Below are positions 42,440 to 53,734 of a stretch of DNA of 64,000 nt, piece by piece. Made by a program: the position numbers and the translations under genes. This DNA is from a bacterium. Lineage in GTDB: Bacteria > Desulfobacterota > Binatia > HRBIN30 > CADEER01. Positions within the stretch are counted from its first letter, which is position 1. Every line of letters begins with the position of its first letter. The notes below the pieces were generated by a model. That model was given only the letters and a program-made list of their open reading frames with translations. It made no database searches and had not been told where the DNA came from. The stretch spans positions 1 through 64,000 of the forward strand of contig JAHBUY010000006.1 in assembly GCA_019637795.1 (NCBI GenBank). Direction: 5' to 3'.

Positions 42440-43939
42440 ATGCGGAGCAGAGCGGGAATGTCGCGGCGCGCGCTGCTGCGGGCGGGCGCCGCCGGTGCCG
42501 CCGGGCTGGCGCTGGGAACGACGGCGCGCCGGGCCACGGCGCACTCGCCGGCGGCCTACGTGCCGAGGCCCGATCCCACCCAGTACGTGTTGCGGGTCGG
42601 CGCGACGATGCAGAACCCGGACGGCGCGCGGGCGGTGCCCGCGGTCACCGCCGACGGCGCCCTCCCCGGCCCGACCATCCGCGCCCGCGAGGGCGATCTG
42701 CTGCGCATCCAGGTCGAGAACCACCTCGCCGATTCGCCGACCAGCATCCACTGGCACGGACTGCTGGTGCCGGCGGCCATGGACGGGGTGCCCGACGTCT
42801 CCACCCTGCCGACCGCGCCCGGGCGGGTATCGGTCTACGAATTCCCGCTGCGGCAGAGCGGCACCTACTGGTGGCACTCGCACTGGGGCTTCCAGGAGCA
42901 GGTCGGCCTCTTCGGCCCGCTGGTGATCGACGCCGCCGACGCCCCCGCGCCGGCGCACGATCCGGTGGTGATGCTCAGCGACTGGCTGCACCGCAGCCCG
43001 GCAGCGGTGTTCGCGGCGCTGCGCGGCGCCGCCGGCGCGGCAACGCCGGACGCCAGGCCGATGGCGGCGATGAAGCAGCCGATGGCGGGCACGGCGGGCG
43101 GCAGCGAGGCGATGGCCGGCCGGCCCATGGGCGGCATGGACACGCCCGATCTGTCCGACGTGACCTACGACGCGTTCCTGCTCAACGGGAAGGGCCGCAA
43201 CGCGCCGTGGAGCTACGCGGCGCCGGTCGGCGAAGCGATCCGCCTGCGCCTGGTCAACGCCGCCGGCTCGACCTACTTCAGGGTTCGCCTGGACGGCCAC
43301 CCGCTGCGCATCACCCACGCCGACGGGCTGGCGGTCGAGCCGCTGGAGGTCGATCACCTGCTGATGGGCATGGCGGAATGCTACGACGCCGAGGTCGTCC
43401 TCTCCACGCCCGGAGCCTACACCCTGCACGCGGTGGCGCAGGACGGCTCAGGCCAGGCGGTCGGCGTCCTGCACACGCCGGACGTCGCGCCGCAGGCGAA
43501 CCTCGCCATGCCGGCGTTCGACGGCCGGGCGCTCGGCTATGCCGCGCTGCGCGCCGCGGCGCCCACCACGCTCCCCGACGGTCCCCAGCGCGCCTTCGAC
43601 CTGCCGCTGCAGGGCGACATGGCGCGTTACCGCTGGATGATCGCCGGCCAGGCGTATCCCGACGCCGACCCGCTGCCCATCCGCGAGGGCGATCGGGTGC
43701 AGGTGACGATGAGGAACGAGACCGGGATGTGGCATCCCATGCACCTGCACGGCCACTTCTTCCGCCTGCTGCAGGGCGGCGGCGATCGCTGCCCGCTCAA
43801 GCACACGGTCAACGTCGCCCCCGGCGAGACCGTGCGCATCGAGTTTCTCGCCGACAATCCCGGCAACTGGTTCTTCCACTGCCACAACGTCTACCACCTC
43901 GAAGCCGGCATGGCGCGGCAGTTCCAGTACGCGGTGTAG
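42440..43939 (+). CDS. TAT-exported multicopper oxidase (CopA-like)
   Basis: This 499-residue laccase-type oxidase has a twin-arginine signal (MSRRALLRAGAAGAAGLALG). Copper motifs are H-W-H-G, W-W-H-S-H, H-P-M-H-L-H-G-H and H-C-H-N-V-Y-H-L-E-A-G-M, giving complete T1 and T2/T3 sites. A Met-rich stretch at about 210-235 (MAAMKQPM, M-A-G-R-P-M-G-G-M-D) is typical of copper-tolerance oxidases. It oxidises Cu(I) or phenolics in the periplasm. A GAGGAGG precedes the ATG at 42440 by six bases. It stands alone and converges on the AtuA-like gene. Confidence 0.93.
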   Translation: MRSRAGMSRRALLRAGAAGAAGLALGTTARRATAHSPAAYVPRPDPTQYVLRVGATMQNPDGARAVPAVTADGALPGPTIRAREGDLLRIQVENHLADSPTSIHWHGLLVPAAMDGVPDVSTLPTAPGRVSVYEFPLRQSGTYWWHSHWGFQEQVGLFGPLVIDAADAPAPAHDPVVMLSDWLHRSPAAVFAALRGAAGAATPDARPMAAMKQPMAGTAGGSEAMAGRPMGGMDTPDLSDVTYDAFLLNGKGRNAPWSYAAPVGEAIRLRLVNAAGSTYFRVRLDGHPLRITHADGLAVEPLEVDHLLMGMAECYDAEVVLSTPGAYTLHAVAQDGSGQAVGVLHTPDVAPQANLAMPAFDGRALGYAALRAAAPTTLPDGPQRAFDLPLQGDMARYRWMIAGQAYPDADPLPIREGDRVQVTMRNETGMWHPMHLHGHFFRLLQGGGDRCPLKHTVNVAPGETVRIEFLADNPGNWFFHCHNVYHLEAGMARQFQYAV

Positions 43940-43960
43940 CCGCGGCCCGCGTGGTCGCGG

Positions 43961-45715
43961 CTACAGCAGGCTCTCCGGCACCTCCACCACCTTGGCGCGC
44001 AGGTACTCGCCGAGGGTCTTCGCCTGCGGGTCGCTGCGCAGCGAGGCGGCGACGCCGTCGCCCAGCAGGCCCCGCACGACGAAGTTGAGCGCCAGCAGGT
44101 TCGGCAGCTCGTACCGCTCGACCGGCAGCTCGCGCGCCTCGGCGATCAGCTCCCGCACGCGCGCGACGGTGAGGAACGACGCCAACCAGGCGTAGGCCTC
44201 CGGCGTGCGCGCCCAGACGCCGACGTTGGCGTTGCCGCCCTTGTCGCCCGAGCGCGCGCCGCAGAGGACGCCGAGCGGCACGGCGCGCGTCGGCCCGCCG
44301 GGCGCGCGCGGCAGCGACGGCGCCGCCGCCGCCGGCGGCGTGAACGCCGCCGGCAGCGTCACCGGCGGAATGGCGATCGCCTCGTCGCCGATCACGACGC
44401 GATGCTCGAGGGCCTGCGAGGCCACCAGCGCCGGCCAGAAGACGCCGACCTGCGAGGCGTCTCCCGGCGGGCCCGTGCCGGTGAAGCCCGGATAGCTGGC
44501 GAGCGCCATCTCGATGGCGGCGCCGCTGAAGCGCCGGCCGACCTTCTGCTGGTCCGCATCGCGCACCGCGATCGTGAGGTAGGCGAACGCCTCCTCGTTG
44601 CTGCCCGGATCGGGGCGATCGCCGCGGCGCAGGGTCACCCGCGACTCGGCGAACTGCGCCCGCCCGCCGAGCAGGTCCCACAGGGTCTCCTCGGCGAGCC
44701 GCGCCTTGGCCTCGATGTCGAGGCCGGTGAGGATGAAGGTCATCGCGTTCTTCCAGCCGCCGGCGTGGTTGATGCACACCTTGGTGGTCGGCGGCGGCGG
44801 CTCGCCGCGCACGCCGCGCACCAGCACCCGATCCGGGCCCTCCTGCTCGACCGCGATGGTGTCGAAGCGCGCCGTGACGTCGGGGTTGGCGTACGCCGGG
44901 CCGCCGATCTCGTACAGCAGTTGCGCCGTCACCGTGCCGACCGACACCAGGCCGTCGCTGCCCGGGTGCTTGGTGATGACGCAACTGCCGTCGGCGCGCA
45001 GCTCGGCGATCGGGAACCCCGGGCGGTGCAGGCGCGGCACCTCGGCGAAGAAGGCGTAGTTGCCGCCGGTGCACTGGGCGCCGCACTCGATGATGTGGCC
45101 GGCGACGACGGCGCCGGCGAGCGCGTCCCAGTCGTCGCGCCGCCAGCGGAAGCGCCAGGCGGCCGGACCGACCACCAGCGCCGCGTCGGTGACCCGCGGA
45201 CAGATCACCAGGTCGGCGCCGCGCTCGAGCGCCGCCGCGATGCCGAACCCGCCGAGGTAGGCGTTGGCGCTCATCACCGGCGCCTGCAGGTCGGCGAGCG
45301 GCACGCCCTTGTCGAGATGGACGAAGCGCTCGCCCGCCGCCTGCAGCGCGTCGAGCCGCGGCATGAGATCGTCGCCCTCGACGTGCGCCACCGTGGCGCG
45401 CAGCCCCAGCCGCTCGTACAGCGCGCGCGCCGCCGCCGCGCAGCCGGCCGGATTGAGCCCGCCGGCGTTGACCACGATCTTGATGCCGCGCTGCAGGCAG
45501 CTCGCCGCCACCTCCTCGAGCTGGCGCAGGAAGGTGCGGGCGTAGCCGAGGTTCGGGTCGCGGAAGCGGTCCTTGAGCAGGATCAGCAGCGTCAGCTCGG
45601 CGAGGTAATCGCCGGTCAGCACGTCGATCGGCCCGCCCTCGACCATCTCCCGCGCCGCGCTCAGGCGATCGCCGTAGAAACCGGAGCAGTTGGCGATGCG
45701 AAGGGCGTCGGTCAT
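43961..45715 (-). CDS. AtuA-like protein (DUF1446 family)
   Basis: This 584-residue protein has the two-part layout of DUF1446/AtuA. The N-terminal 450 residues start I-A-N-C-S-G-F-Y-G-D-R and include VNAGGLNPAGC and SANAYLGGFGIA. A C-terminal domain has C-G-A-R-S-G-D-K-G-G-N-A-N-V-G. In Pseudomonas atuA lies in the cluster for catabolism of citronellol and geraniol, but its reaction is not settled. It is the last gene of the carboxylase cluster, 30 bases after the hydratase. Confidence 0.88.
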   Translation of the reverse strand: MTDALRIANCSGFYGDRLSAAREMVEGGPIDVLTGDYLAELTLLILLKDRFRDPNLGYARTFLRQLEEVAASCLQRGIKIVVNAGGLNPAGCAAAARALYERLGLRATVAHVEGDDLMPRLDALQAAGERFVHLDKGVPLADLQAPVMSANAYLGGFGIAAALERGADLVICPRVTDAALVVGPAAWRFRWRRDDWDALAGAVVAGHIIECGAQCTGGNYAFFAEVPRLHRPGFPIAELRADGSCVITKHPGSDGLVSVGTVTAQLLYEIGGPAYANPDVTARFDTIAVEQEGPDRVLVRGVRGEPPPPTTKVCINHAGGWKNAMTFILTGLDIEAKARLAEETLWDLLGGRAQFAESRVTLRRGDRPDPGSNEEAFAYLTIAVRDADQQKVGRRFSGAAIEMALASYPGFTGTGPPGDASQVGVFWPALVASQALEHRVVIGDEAIAIPPVTLPAAFTPPAAAAPSLPRAPGGPTRAVPLGVLCGARSGDKGGNANVGVWARTPEAYAWLASFLTVARVRELIAEARELPVERYELPNLLALNFVVRGLLGDGVAASLRSDPQAKTLGEYLRAKVVEVPESLL

Positions 45716-45745
45716 GGGGCGCTCATCCCGCCGCGGACGCGGCGG

Positions 45746-46516
45746 TCATTCGGCCTCCGCCCACGACGGCTTGCGCTTGCCGGCGAACGCCATCATCCCC
45801 TCGGCCGCCTCGGGCGACGAGAAGAGCGCGGCGATCTTCTCCTGCGTGTAGGCGAAGGCGTCGTCCATCGACAGGTGGGGGACGGTGCGGACCAGCCGCT
45901 TGGCCTCGCGCACGGCGTTGGGGCCGCCGAGGGCGATGGCGTCGACCACCGCCTGCACGGCGCTGGCCAGCCGGTCGGCGGGCACGACCTCGTGGACCAG
46001 GCCGTAGCCGCGCGCGTCGGCGGCGGTGAACGTCTCGCCGGTGAGGAAGAGTCGCATGCCGTTCTGGACGCCGATCTTCGGCAGCACCACCACCGAGATC
46101 ATCGCCGGGATGACGCCGATGCGCACCTCGCTGAAGGCGAACTTGGCCGACTCGACGGCGATGGCGATGTCGGCCACCGCGGTCAGGCCGACGCCGCCGC
46201 CGAAGGCGTGGCCGTTGACGGCGGCGATGACCGGTTTGGGCCCGTCCCAGATCAGGCGCAGGATCTCCACGAACGGGTTGCGCGCGCCCCCGCCCTGCGC
46301 CGCCTGGCCGCCGCCCGCCTTCAGGTCGGCCCCGGCGCAGAAGGCCGGCCCCGCGCCGGTGAGGACGACGGCGCGCACCGCATCGTCGTCCATGGCCTGA
46401 CGCAGACCCGCCTCCAGGCCCTGGAGGATCGACCCCGACAGGGCGTTGCGGCTCTGCGGCGCGTTGAGCGTGATCCACGCCGCGCGCCCGCGCTTCTCGT
46501 AGAGAACGTCACTCAT
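45746..46516 (-). CDS. Enoyl-CoA hydratase/isomerase family protein
   Basis: This 256-residue crotonase-fold protein has A-F-C-A-G-A-D-L-K as CoA/oxyanion loop, NGHAFGGGVGLTAVADIAIA for the second oxyanion element, and E-V-R-I-G-V-I-P-A-M-I with the catalytic Glu position. In its context it is probably the hydratase that follows the carboxylase (isohexenylglutaconyl-CoA or methylglutaconyl-CoA hydratase). Start at 46516 chosen because the family N-terminus (MSDVLYEKRGRAAWITLN) begins there. The frame upstream runs through the inverted repeat. Confidence 0.9.
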   Translation of the reverse strand: MSDVLYEKRGRAAWITLNAPQSRNALSGSILQGLEAGLRQAMDDDAVRAVVLTGAGPAFCAGADLKAGGGQAAQGGGARNPFVEILRLIWDGPKPVIAAVNGHAFGGGVGLTAVADIAIAVESAKFAFSEVRIGVIPAMISVVVLPKIGVQNGMRLFLTGETFTAADARGYGLVHEVVPADRLASAVQAVVDAIALGGPNAVREAKRLVRTVPHLSMDDAFAYTQEKIAALFSSPEAAEGMMAFAGKRKPSWAEAE

Positions 46517-46531
46517 ACTCACCCCAGGAGA

Positions 46532-46602
46532 TTCCACCGCAGAGGCGCAGAGGCGCGGAGACAATCTGCGTGATCTCCGCACCTCTGCGTCTCTGCGGTG
46601 AA
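46532..46602. repeat. Solo inverted-repeat (MITE-like) element between cluster genes
   Basis: The arms at 46532-46561 (TTCCACCGCAGAGGCGCAG...) and 46574-46602 pair over about 29 bases with two mismatches and one indel, around a 12-base loop. The pattern TTCAC-CG-GAG...CAGAGG..CGGAGA is like the terminal repeats of the GxxExxY element at 7116-7553. This looks like a non-coding relative and fills the gap between the hydratase and the biotin carboxylase genes. Confidence 0.65.
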
Positions 46603-46610
46603 ACGATGGA

Positions 46611-48593
<1,983 letters not shown>

Positions 48594-48621
48594 CGGCGCC
48601 GCTCCCTGGCCGGCTCGCTCG

Positions 48622-50217
48622 TCACATCCGGAACACGCCGTAGCCGGACGTGCCTCTGATGACGTTCGAATGGATCGCCGACAGCGCGATCCCCAGGACG
48701 GTGCGGGTGTCGCGCGGGTCGATGATGCCGTCGTCCCACAGCCGCGCGGTGGCGAAGAAGGCGGACGACTCCTGGTCGATCTGCTCGGTCACCATCCGCC
48801 GCATCATCGCGTCGCCGCCCTCGTCGAAGGGCTGGCCGGCGCGCTCGGCGGCCTGGCGGCGGACGATCGACAACACGCCGGCGAGCTGCTCGCCACCCAT
48901 CACCGCGATGCGGTGGTTGGGCCAGGAGAAGACGAAGCGCGGGTCGTAGGCGCGGCCGGACATGCCGTAGTTGCCGGCGCCGTAGGAGGCGCCGATCATC
49001 ACCGTCAGGTGCGGCACGCCGCTGTTCGACACCGCGTTGATCAGCTTGGCGCCGTCCTTGATGATGCCGCCCTCCTCGTAGCGCCGGCCGACCATGAAGC
49101 CGGTGATGTTCTGCAGGAAGAGGATCGGCGTATCGGTCTGGTTGCAGAGCTGGATGAACTGGGCGCCCTTCTCCGAGGACTCCGAGAACAGGATGCCGTT
49201 GTTGGCGAGAATGCCGATCGGATAGCCGTGCAGGTGGGCGTAGCCGGTCACCAGCGTCGGTCCGTACGCCGGCTTGAACTCGTGGAAGCGCGAGCCGTCG
49301 ACGATGCGGGCGATGACCTCCTTGACGTCGAACGGCTTGCGGACGTCGATCGAGGCGACGCCGAGCAGCTCCTCGGGGTCGTACAGCGGCGCCTCGACGG
49401 CGACCCGCTTCGACCAGCCGAGCTTGCGCCAGTTGAGCTGGGCGACGATCTCGCGACCGAGGCGGATGGCGTCGCGCTCGTCCTGCGCCAGGTAGTCGGA
49501 GACGCCGGACACCCGGCTGTGCATCTCGGCGCCGCCCAGCTCCTCCTCGCTCGAGTCCTCGTGGATGGCCATCTTCACCAGCGGCGGTCCGCCGAGGAAC
49601 ACCTTGGCGCCGCCCTTCACCATCACCACGTAGTCGGACATGCCGGGCACGTAGGCGCCGCCGGCGGTCGAGTTGCCGAACACCAGGCAGACGGTGGGAA
49701 TGCGCTCCGCCGAGCGGCGGGTGATCTCGCGGAACCCCTTGCCGCCGGGCACGAAGGTCTGCGCCTGGAACGGCAGGTCGGCGCCGCCCGACTCGGTGAG
49801 GTTGATGATCGGCAGCCGGTTCTGGGCGCAGATCTCCATGGTCCGCGCGCTCTTCATCAGGCTGTACGGGTTGAGCGTGCCGCCCTTCATGGTCGGCTCG
49901 TTGGCGGTGATCACGCACTCGACCCCGGACACCACGCCGATGCCGGAGATGACGCCGCCGCCCAGCCCGAACTCGGTGCCCCAGGCCGCCAGCGGCGCCA
50001 GCTCGAGGAAGGGCGAATCGCGGTCGAGCAGCAGCTCGATGCGCTCGCGCGCCATCAGCTTGCCGCGCGCCAGGTGGCGCTGGACGTACTTCTCGCCGCC
50101 CCCCAGCCGCAGCAGCGCCAGTTGCTCGTTCAGGTACCCGATCTGCTCGAGAAAGCCGGCGCGGTTGGCCTGGAAGGCCTCGGAACGGGGGTCGGCGTGG
50201 CTGCGCAGGACGTCCAT
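48622..50217 (-). CDS. Acyl-CoA carboxylase carboxyltransferase subunit
   Basis: This 531-residue carboxyltransferase has N-terminal and C-terminal crotonase-like halves: GVVSGVECVITANEPTMKGG, FGNSTAGGAYVPGMSDY, ILFLQNITGFMVG and MIGASYGAGNYGMSGRAY. The last is characteristic of methylcrotonyl/geranyl-CoA carboxylase beta subunits. It transfers CO2 from biotin to the enoyl-CoA. First gene of the four-gene minus-strand cluster. Confidence 0.93.
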   Translation of the reverse strand: MDVLRSHADPRSEAFQANRAGFLEQIGYLNEQLALLRLGGGEKYVQRHLARGKLMARERIELLLDRDSPFLELAPLAAWGTEFGLGGGVISGIGVVSGVECVITANEPTMKGGTLNPYSLMKSARTMEICAQNRLPIINLTESGGADLPFQAQTFVPGGKGFREITRRSAERIPTVCLVFGNSTAGGAYVPGMSDYVVMVKGGAKVFLGGPPLVKMAIHEDSSEEELGGAEMHSRVSGVSDYLAQDERDAIRLGREIVAQLNWRKLGWSKRVAVEAPLYDPEELLGVASIDVRKPFDVKEVIARIVDGSRFHEFKPAYGPTLVTGYAHLHGYPIGILANNGILFSESSEKGAQFIQLCNQTDTPILFLQNITGFMVGRRYEEGGIIKDGAKLINAVSNSGVPHLTVMIGASYGAGNYGMSGRAYDPRFVFSWPNHRIAVMGGEQLAGVLSIVRRQAAERAGQPFDEGGDAMMRRMVTEQIDQESSAFFATARLWDDGIIDPRDTRTVLGIALSAIHSNVIRGTSGYGVFRM

Positions 50218-50317
50218 GGGGTGCGAATCGGCCGCTTACAACGCCACGCCCGCCCGGCGAGGTCAAGGCGCCGCCGCGGCCGGCATCGCCCATCGCCGCG
50301 CCCGCGCAGGGTCCCGT

Positions 50318-51088
50318 TCACGACGCCGGATGCGGGTGGAACGGCAGGCCTTTCCACCACAGGCGCAGCGCCTGCCAGTAGATCGCCGCCGAGACCGTCG
50401 CCGTCATCGCCGGGAAGCGCGCCAGGGCGCGCGTCAGGGACGCCGTCGTGAGCGGGCGCCGCTCCAGCGCCAGCGTGGCGTCGAACACCCGCTCGCCGGC
50501 GCGCCAGTTGCGCATGTGCACCGCCAGGCGGCGCCCCGGCGTCGTGAAGCGCCACTCGTAGTCCTGGTCCATCGGCATGAAGGGCGAGACGTGGAAGCGC
50601 TTGCCGAAACGGAAGCGCAGCATCCGCTCCGGCCCGACGGCGTCGTCCGCCCGCAACACGTACGCGTGGCGCTCGTTCCACGGCGTGTTGGTGATCTCGG
50701 CGACGATCGCCGCCGGCGCCGCCCCGCCGCCGTCCCAGCAGTAGTAGAAGGTCACCGGATTGAAGACGTAGCCGCAATAGCGCAGGTGGGTGAGCATGCG
50801 CACCGGACCGTCCGGGCGCGACCCGGTGCGGGCCGCGACGAGATCGCGTACCGCCTCGCCGAGCGGCTGTCGCCGATCCCCCAGGTAGTCGGCGCGATGG
50901 AAGGCGGCGACGCCGCGCCGCTCGTAGCGCCACAGCCAGCGCCCGGTGAACAGCGCGGGGAGCTCGTCGAGATCGAGGTAGAGCATGAACAGCCGGTAGC
51001 TGAAGACGTGCGGCCGCGGCGCGTGGCGCCGGTGCCGCACGCGGCCGACATAGAGCGCGCTCGCCGGCGCCGCGGTCGCGGCGCTCAT
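50318..51088 (-). CDS. DUF1365 family protein
   Basis: This 256-residue protein starts with L-Y-V-G-R-V-R-H-R-R-H-x-P-x-P-H-x-F-x-Y, followed by LRYCGYVFNPVTFYYCWD and F-H-V-S-P-F-M-P-M-D-Q-x-Y. These are DUF1365 signatures. The family is nearly always found next to Cfa-type methyltransferases and an FAD amine-oxidase-like gene, as here, and is linked to fatty-acid modification under light or singlet-oxygen stress. The start ATG overlaps the upstream gene's stop by four bases. Confidence 0.9.
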   Translation of the reverse strand: MSAATAAPASALYVGRVRHRRHAPRPHVFSYRLFMLYLDLDELPALFTGRWLWRYERRGVAAFHRADYLGDRRQPLGEAVRDLVAARTGSRPDGPVRMLTHLRYCGYVFNPVTFYYCWDGGGAAPAAIVAEITNTPWNERHAYVLRADDAVGPERMLRFRFGKRFHVSPFMPMDQDYEWRFTTPGRRLAVHMRNWRAGERVFDATLALERRPLTTASLTRALARFPAMTATVSAAIYWQALRLWWKGLPFHPHPAS

Positions 51089-52365
51089 GCCGCGCGGGTC
51101 AGCGCCGTCGGTCCGTCCACCGCGAGCGCCGGCGCCAGCCCGAGCTGACGCGCCACCGCCAGGCCGCTGCGCACGCCGTCCTCGTGGAACCCGTAGCCCC
51201 AGTAGGCGCCGCAGTAGAAGGTGCGATTGACGCCGCTGATCTCCGCCCAGCGCCGCTGCGCGGCGACGCTGGCGCGGGTGGCGGTCGGGTGGTGGTAGGT
51301 CATGCGGGCGATGACCCGCGCCGGGTCGATCGCCGCGGAATGATTGAGGGTGACGCAGAACGGCTCCGGCGATTCCAATCCCTGCAGCAGGTTCATGTTG
51401 TAGGTCACGGTCGCCGCCTCCGGCGTGGCGGCGAGCAGGTGGTAGTTCCATGCCGCCCAGGCGCGGCGACGGCGCGGCAGCAGGCGCGCGTCGTGGTGCA
51501 GGACGGCCTCGTTGCGCTGATACGGCATGGCGCCGAGGATGGCGCGCTCGGCCGGGGAGGGGTCGGCGAGCAGGCGCAGCGCCTGGTCGCTGTGGGTGGC
51601 GATGATCACCGCCTCGAAGCGCTCGCTGCCGGCGGCGCTGGTGACGCGGACGCCGTCGGCGCGGCGTTCGATGCGCGACACCGGACAGGCGAGGCGGATG
51701 CGCTGGCGGAAGCCGCGGGTCAGCGGCTCGACGTAGCGCTGCGAGCCGCCGCTGACCACTCGCCAGCGCGGCCGGTCGCGCACCGACAGGAAGCCGTGGT
51801 TGGCGAAGAAGCGGACGAAATAGCGGGCCGGACACTCGTGGATGGCGGCGGGATCGGCGGACCAGACCGCCGCGCCCATCGGCACGATGTGCTGCTCGAT
51901 GAAGCGCCGCGAGTAGCCGGTGGCCGCCAGGTAGGCGCCGAGCGTCAGGTCGTCGCCGGCGTCGAGCAGGCGCGGCGCCTCGCGGTAGAAGCGCAGGATG
52001 TCCGCCACCATGCGCAGGAACGATGGCCGCAGCAGGTTGCGGCGCTGCGCGAAGAGGCGGTTGAGGTCGGTGCCGTTGTACTCCAGGCCGTCGCGCTCGT
52101 CGCGGACGCTGAAGCTCATCGTCGTCTCGTGCGAGGCGACGCCGAGGCGCTGCAGCAGGCGGCAGAAGTTGGGATAGGTGCGTTCGTTGAAGACGATGAA
52201 GCCGCTGTCGACGTCGTAGCGGCGCCCGAAGCGCGCGATGCGATGGGTGTGGGTGTGCCCGCCGACATGGTCGCCGGCCTCGAAGACCACGAGGTCGTGC
52301 GCCGACGCGGCGAGCGCGGCGCTGACCAGTCCGGAGATGCCGGTGCCGATGACGGCGATGCGCAT
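51085..52365 (-). CDS. FAD-dependent amine-oxidase-like protein
   Basis: This 426-residue flavoprotein has a Rossmann motif at the very N-terminus (RIAVIGTGISGLVSA), V-F-E-A-G-D-H-V-G-G-H-T, and a C-terminal FAD motif (FYCGAYWGYGFHEDGVRSG). It belongs to the uncharacterised group related to phytoene desaturases and amine oxidases that travels with DUF1365 and Cfa. It probably oxidises a lipid acyl chain. Start at 52365, eight bases downstream of the cfa stop; coupled at its end to DUF1365. Confidence 0.9.
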   Translation of the reverse strand: MRIAVIGTGISGLVSAALAASAHDLVVFEAGDHVGGHTHTHRIARFGRRYDVDSGFIVFNERTYPNFCRLLQRLGVASHETTMSFSVRDERDGLEYNGTDLNRLFAQRRNLLRPSFLRMVADILRFYREAPRLLDAGDDLTLGAYLAATGYSRRFIEQHIVPMGAAVWSADPAAIHECPARYFVRFFANHGFLSVRDRPRWRVVSGGSQRYVEPLTRGFRQRIRLACPVSRIERRADGVRVTSAAGSERFEAVIIATHSDQALRLLADPSPAERAILGAMPYQRNEAVLHHDARLLPRRRRAWAAWNYHLLAATPEAATVTYNMNLLQGLESPEPFCVTLNHSAAIDPARVIARMTYHHPTATRASVAAQRRWAEISGVNRTFYCGAYWGYGFHEDGVRSGLAVARQLGLAPALAVDGPTALTRAA

Positions 52366-52372
52366 CGCGCCC

Positions 52373-53623
52373 TCAGGCCACGGTCAACGGCCGCCGCATC
52401 ACCAGTTGCAGGTCGCTCAGGTAACGCACCGCGAACGCCGCCTCGCAACTGGCGAGGTAGAACTCCCACAGGCGCAGGAAGCGCTCGTCGAACCCGAGCC
52501 GGCGCACCGCGTCGCGGCGCGCCAGAAAGCGCTGCCGCCAGTCAGCGAGGGTGCGCGCGTAGTCGGGCCCGATGTCGCGCAGCGATTCGATGCGCAGGCG
52601 CGTCACCCGTCGCAGCGAATCGGTGATGCCGTGCAGCGAGGCGAGCAGGCTGCCGGGGAAGATGTACTTGCGCAGCCAGTCGTAATCCCGCCGGTAGCGC
52701 GCGAAGCCCTGGTCGGGGATGGCGATGGTCTGCAGGAAGAGCGTGCCGCCCGGCGCCAGCAGCCGCTCGCAGGCGGCGAAAAAGGCGTCGTAGTAGGCGA
52801 AGCCAACCGCCTCGAACATCTCGATCGAGACGAGGTGGTCGAAGCGCCCGCGCATGGCGCGATAGTCGCGCAGTTGGATGTCGACCCGGTCCCGCAGGCC
52901 GGCGGCGGCGACCCGCTCCGACGCCAGCCGCTGCTGCTCGGCGGACAGCGTCAGCGACGTCACCCGGGCGCCGTAGTGGGTCGCGGCGTGCAGCGCGAAC
53001 GACCCCCAGCCGCTGCCGATCTCCAGCACGTGCTGGCCGGCGCGCACCCCGATGGCGCGGCAGATGCCGTCGAGCTTCTCGCGCTGCGCCTCGGCCAGCG
53101 TCGCCCCCGGCCGCGCGTAGACCCCGGCGCTGTAGGTGAGCGACTCGTCGAGGAAGAGGCGGAAGAAGTCGTTGCCGAGGTCGTAGTGGTGGCGGATGTT
53201 GCGCCGGCTGCCGCGCCGCGTGTTCGCCTCGCGCAGGCGGCGCACGGCGTGCACGAGGCGCGACCCGAGCCGCCACGGCGAGGCGTCGTCGAGCACCGAC
53301 TGGTCGCGCACCACCAGGGCGCACAGCCGCACCAGGTCGCTGCACGACCAGTCGCCGTCGACGTAGGACTCGCCAGCCCCGATGTCGCCGCCGAGCAGCA
53401 GGCGGCGGAAGAACCGCCATTCGTGCACGTGCAGGGCGAGCGGCTGCTCCCCCGCCGCCGGCACGCCGAGCTCGCGCACGCTGCCATCGGGCAGGGTCAG
53501 CGAGAGCCGCCCCTCGCGCCAGCGCGCCAGGCGATCGAGCACCACGCGCGCGGCGAGGCGATCCAGTTTTGGCAGCGACCGCTCGCGCAGGGCGTAGCCG
53601 GCCGTGGAGTGAAGTGAGGACAT
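52373..53623 (-). CDS. cfa: Cyclopropane-fatty-acid-phospholipid synthase family methyltransferase
   Basis: This 416-residue Cfa has SAM motif I VLEIGSGWGSFALHAA, the phospholipid-side region R-N-I-R-H-H-Y-D-L-G-N-D-F-F-R-L-F-L-D, SIEMFEAVGFAYYDAFF, and F-P-G-S-L-L-A-S near the end. It transfers a methylene/methyl group from SAM to unsaturated acyl chains of membrane lipids. In this neighbourhood a role in methylated or furan fatty acid formation is equally possible. Start taken at 53623 (MSSLHS), where homology begins. Operon with the two genes downstream. Confidence 0.92.
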   Translation of the reverse strand: MSSLHSTAGYALRERSLPKLDRLAARVVLDRLARWREGRLSLTLPDGSVRELGVPAAGEQPLALHVHEWRFFRRLLLGGDIGAGESYVDGDWSCSDLVRLCALVVRDQSVLDDASPWRLGSRLVHAVRRLREANTRRGSRRNIRHHYDLGNDFFRLFLDESLTYSAGVYARPGATLAEAQREKLDGICRAIGVRAGQHVLEIGSGWGSFALHAATHYGARVTSLTLSAEQQRLASERVAAAGLRDRVDIQLRDYRAMRGRFDHLVSIEMFEAVGFAYYDAFFAACERLLAPGGTLFLQTIAIPDQGFARYRRDYDWLRKYIFPGSLLASLHGITDSLRRVTRLRIESLRDIGPDYARTLADWRQRFLARRDAVRRLGFDERFLRLWEFYLASCEAAFAVRYLSDLQLVMRRPLTVA

Positions 53624-53734
53624 CAGACGTTGCTCTCGGGCCCGCGACCGCCGGGGACAACCCGGCGGTCGCACGCGGTGGGGTCGGGAAGTGGACGCGG
53701 CGCCGCGGGGTCGCCGGACGGCGCCGCCGGCGGG

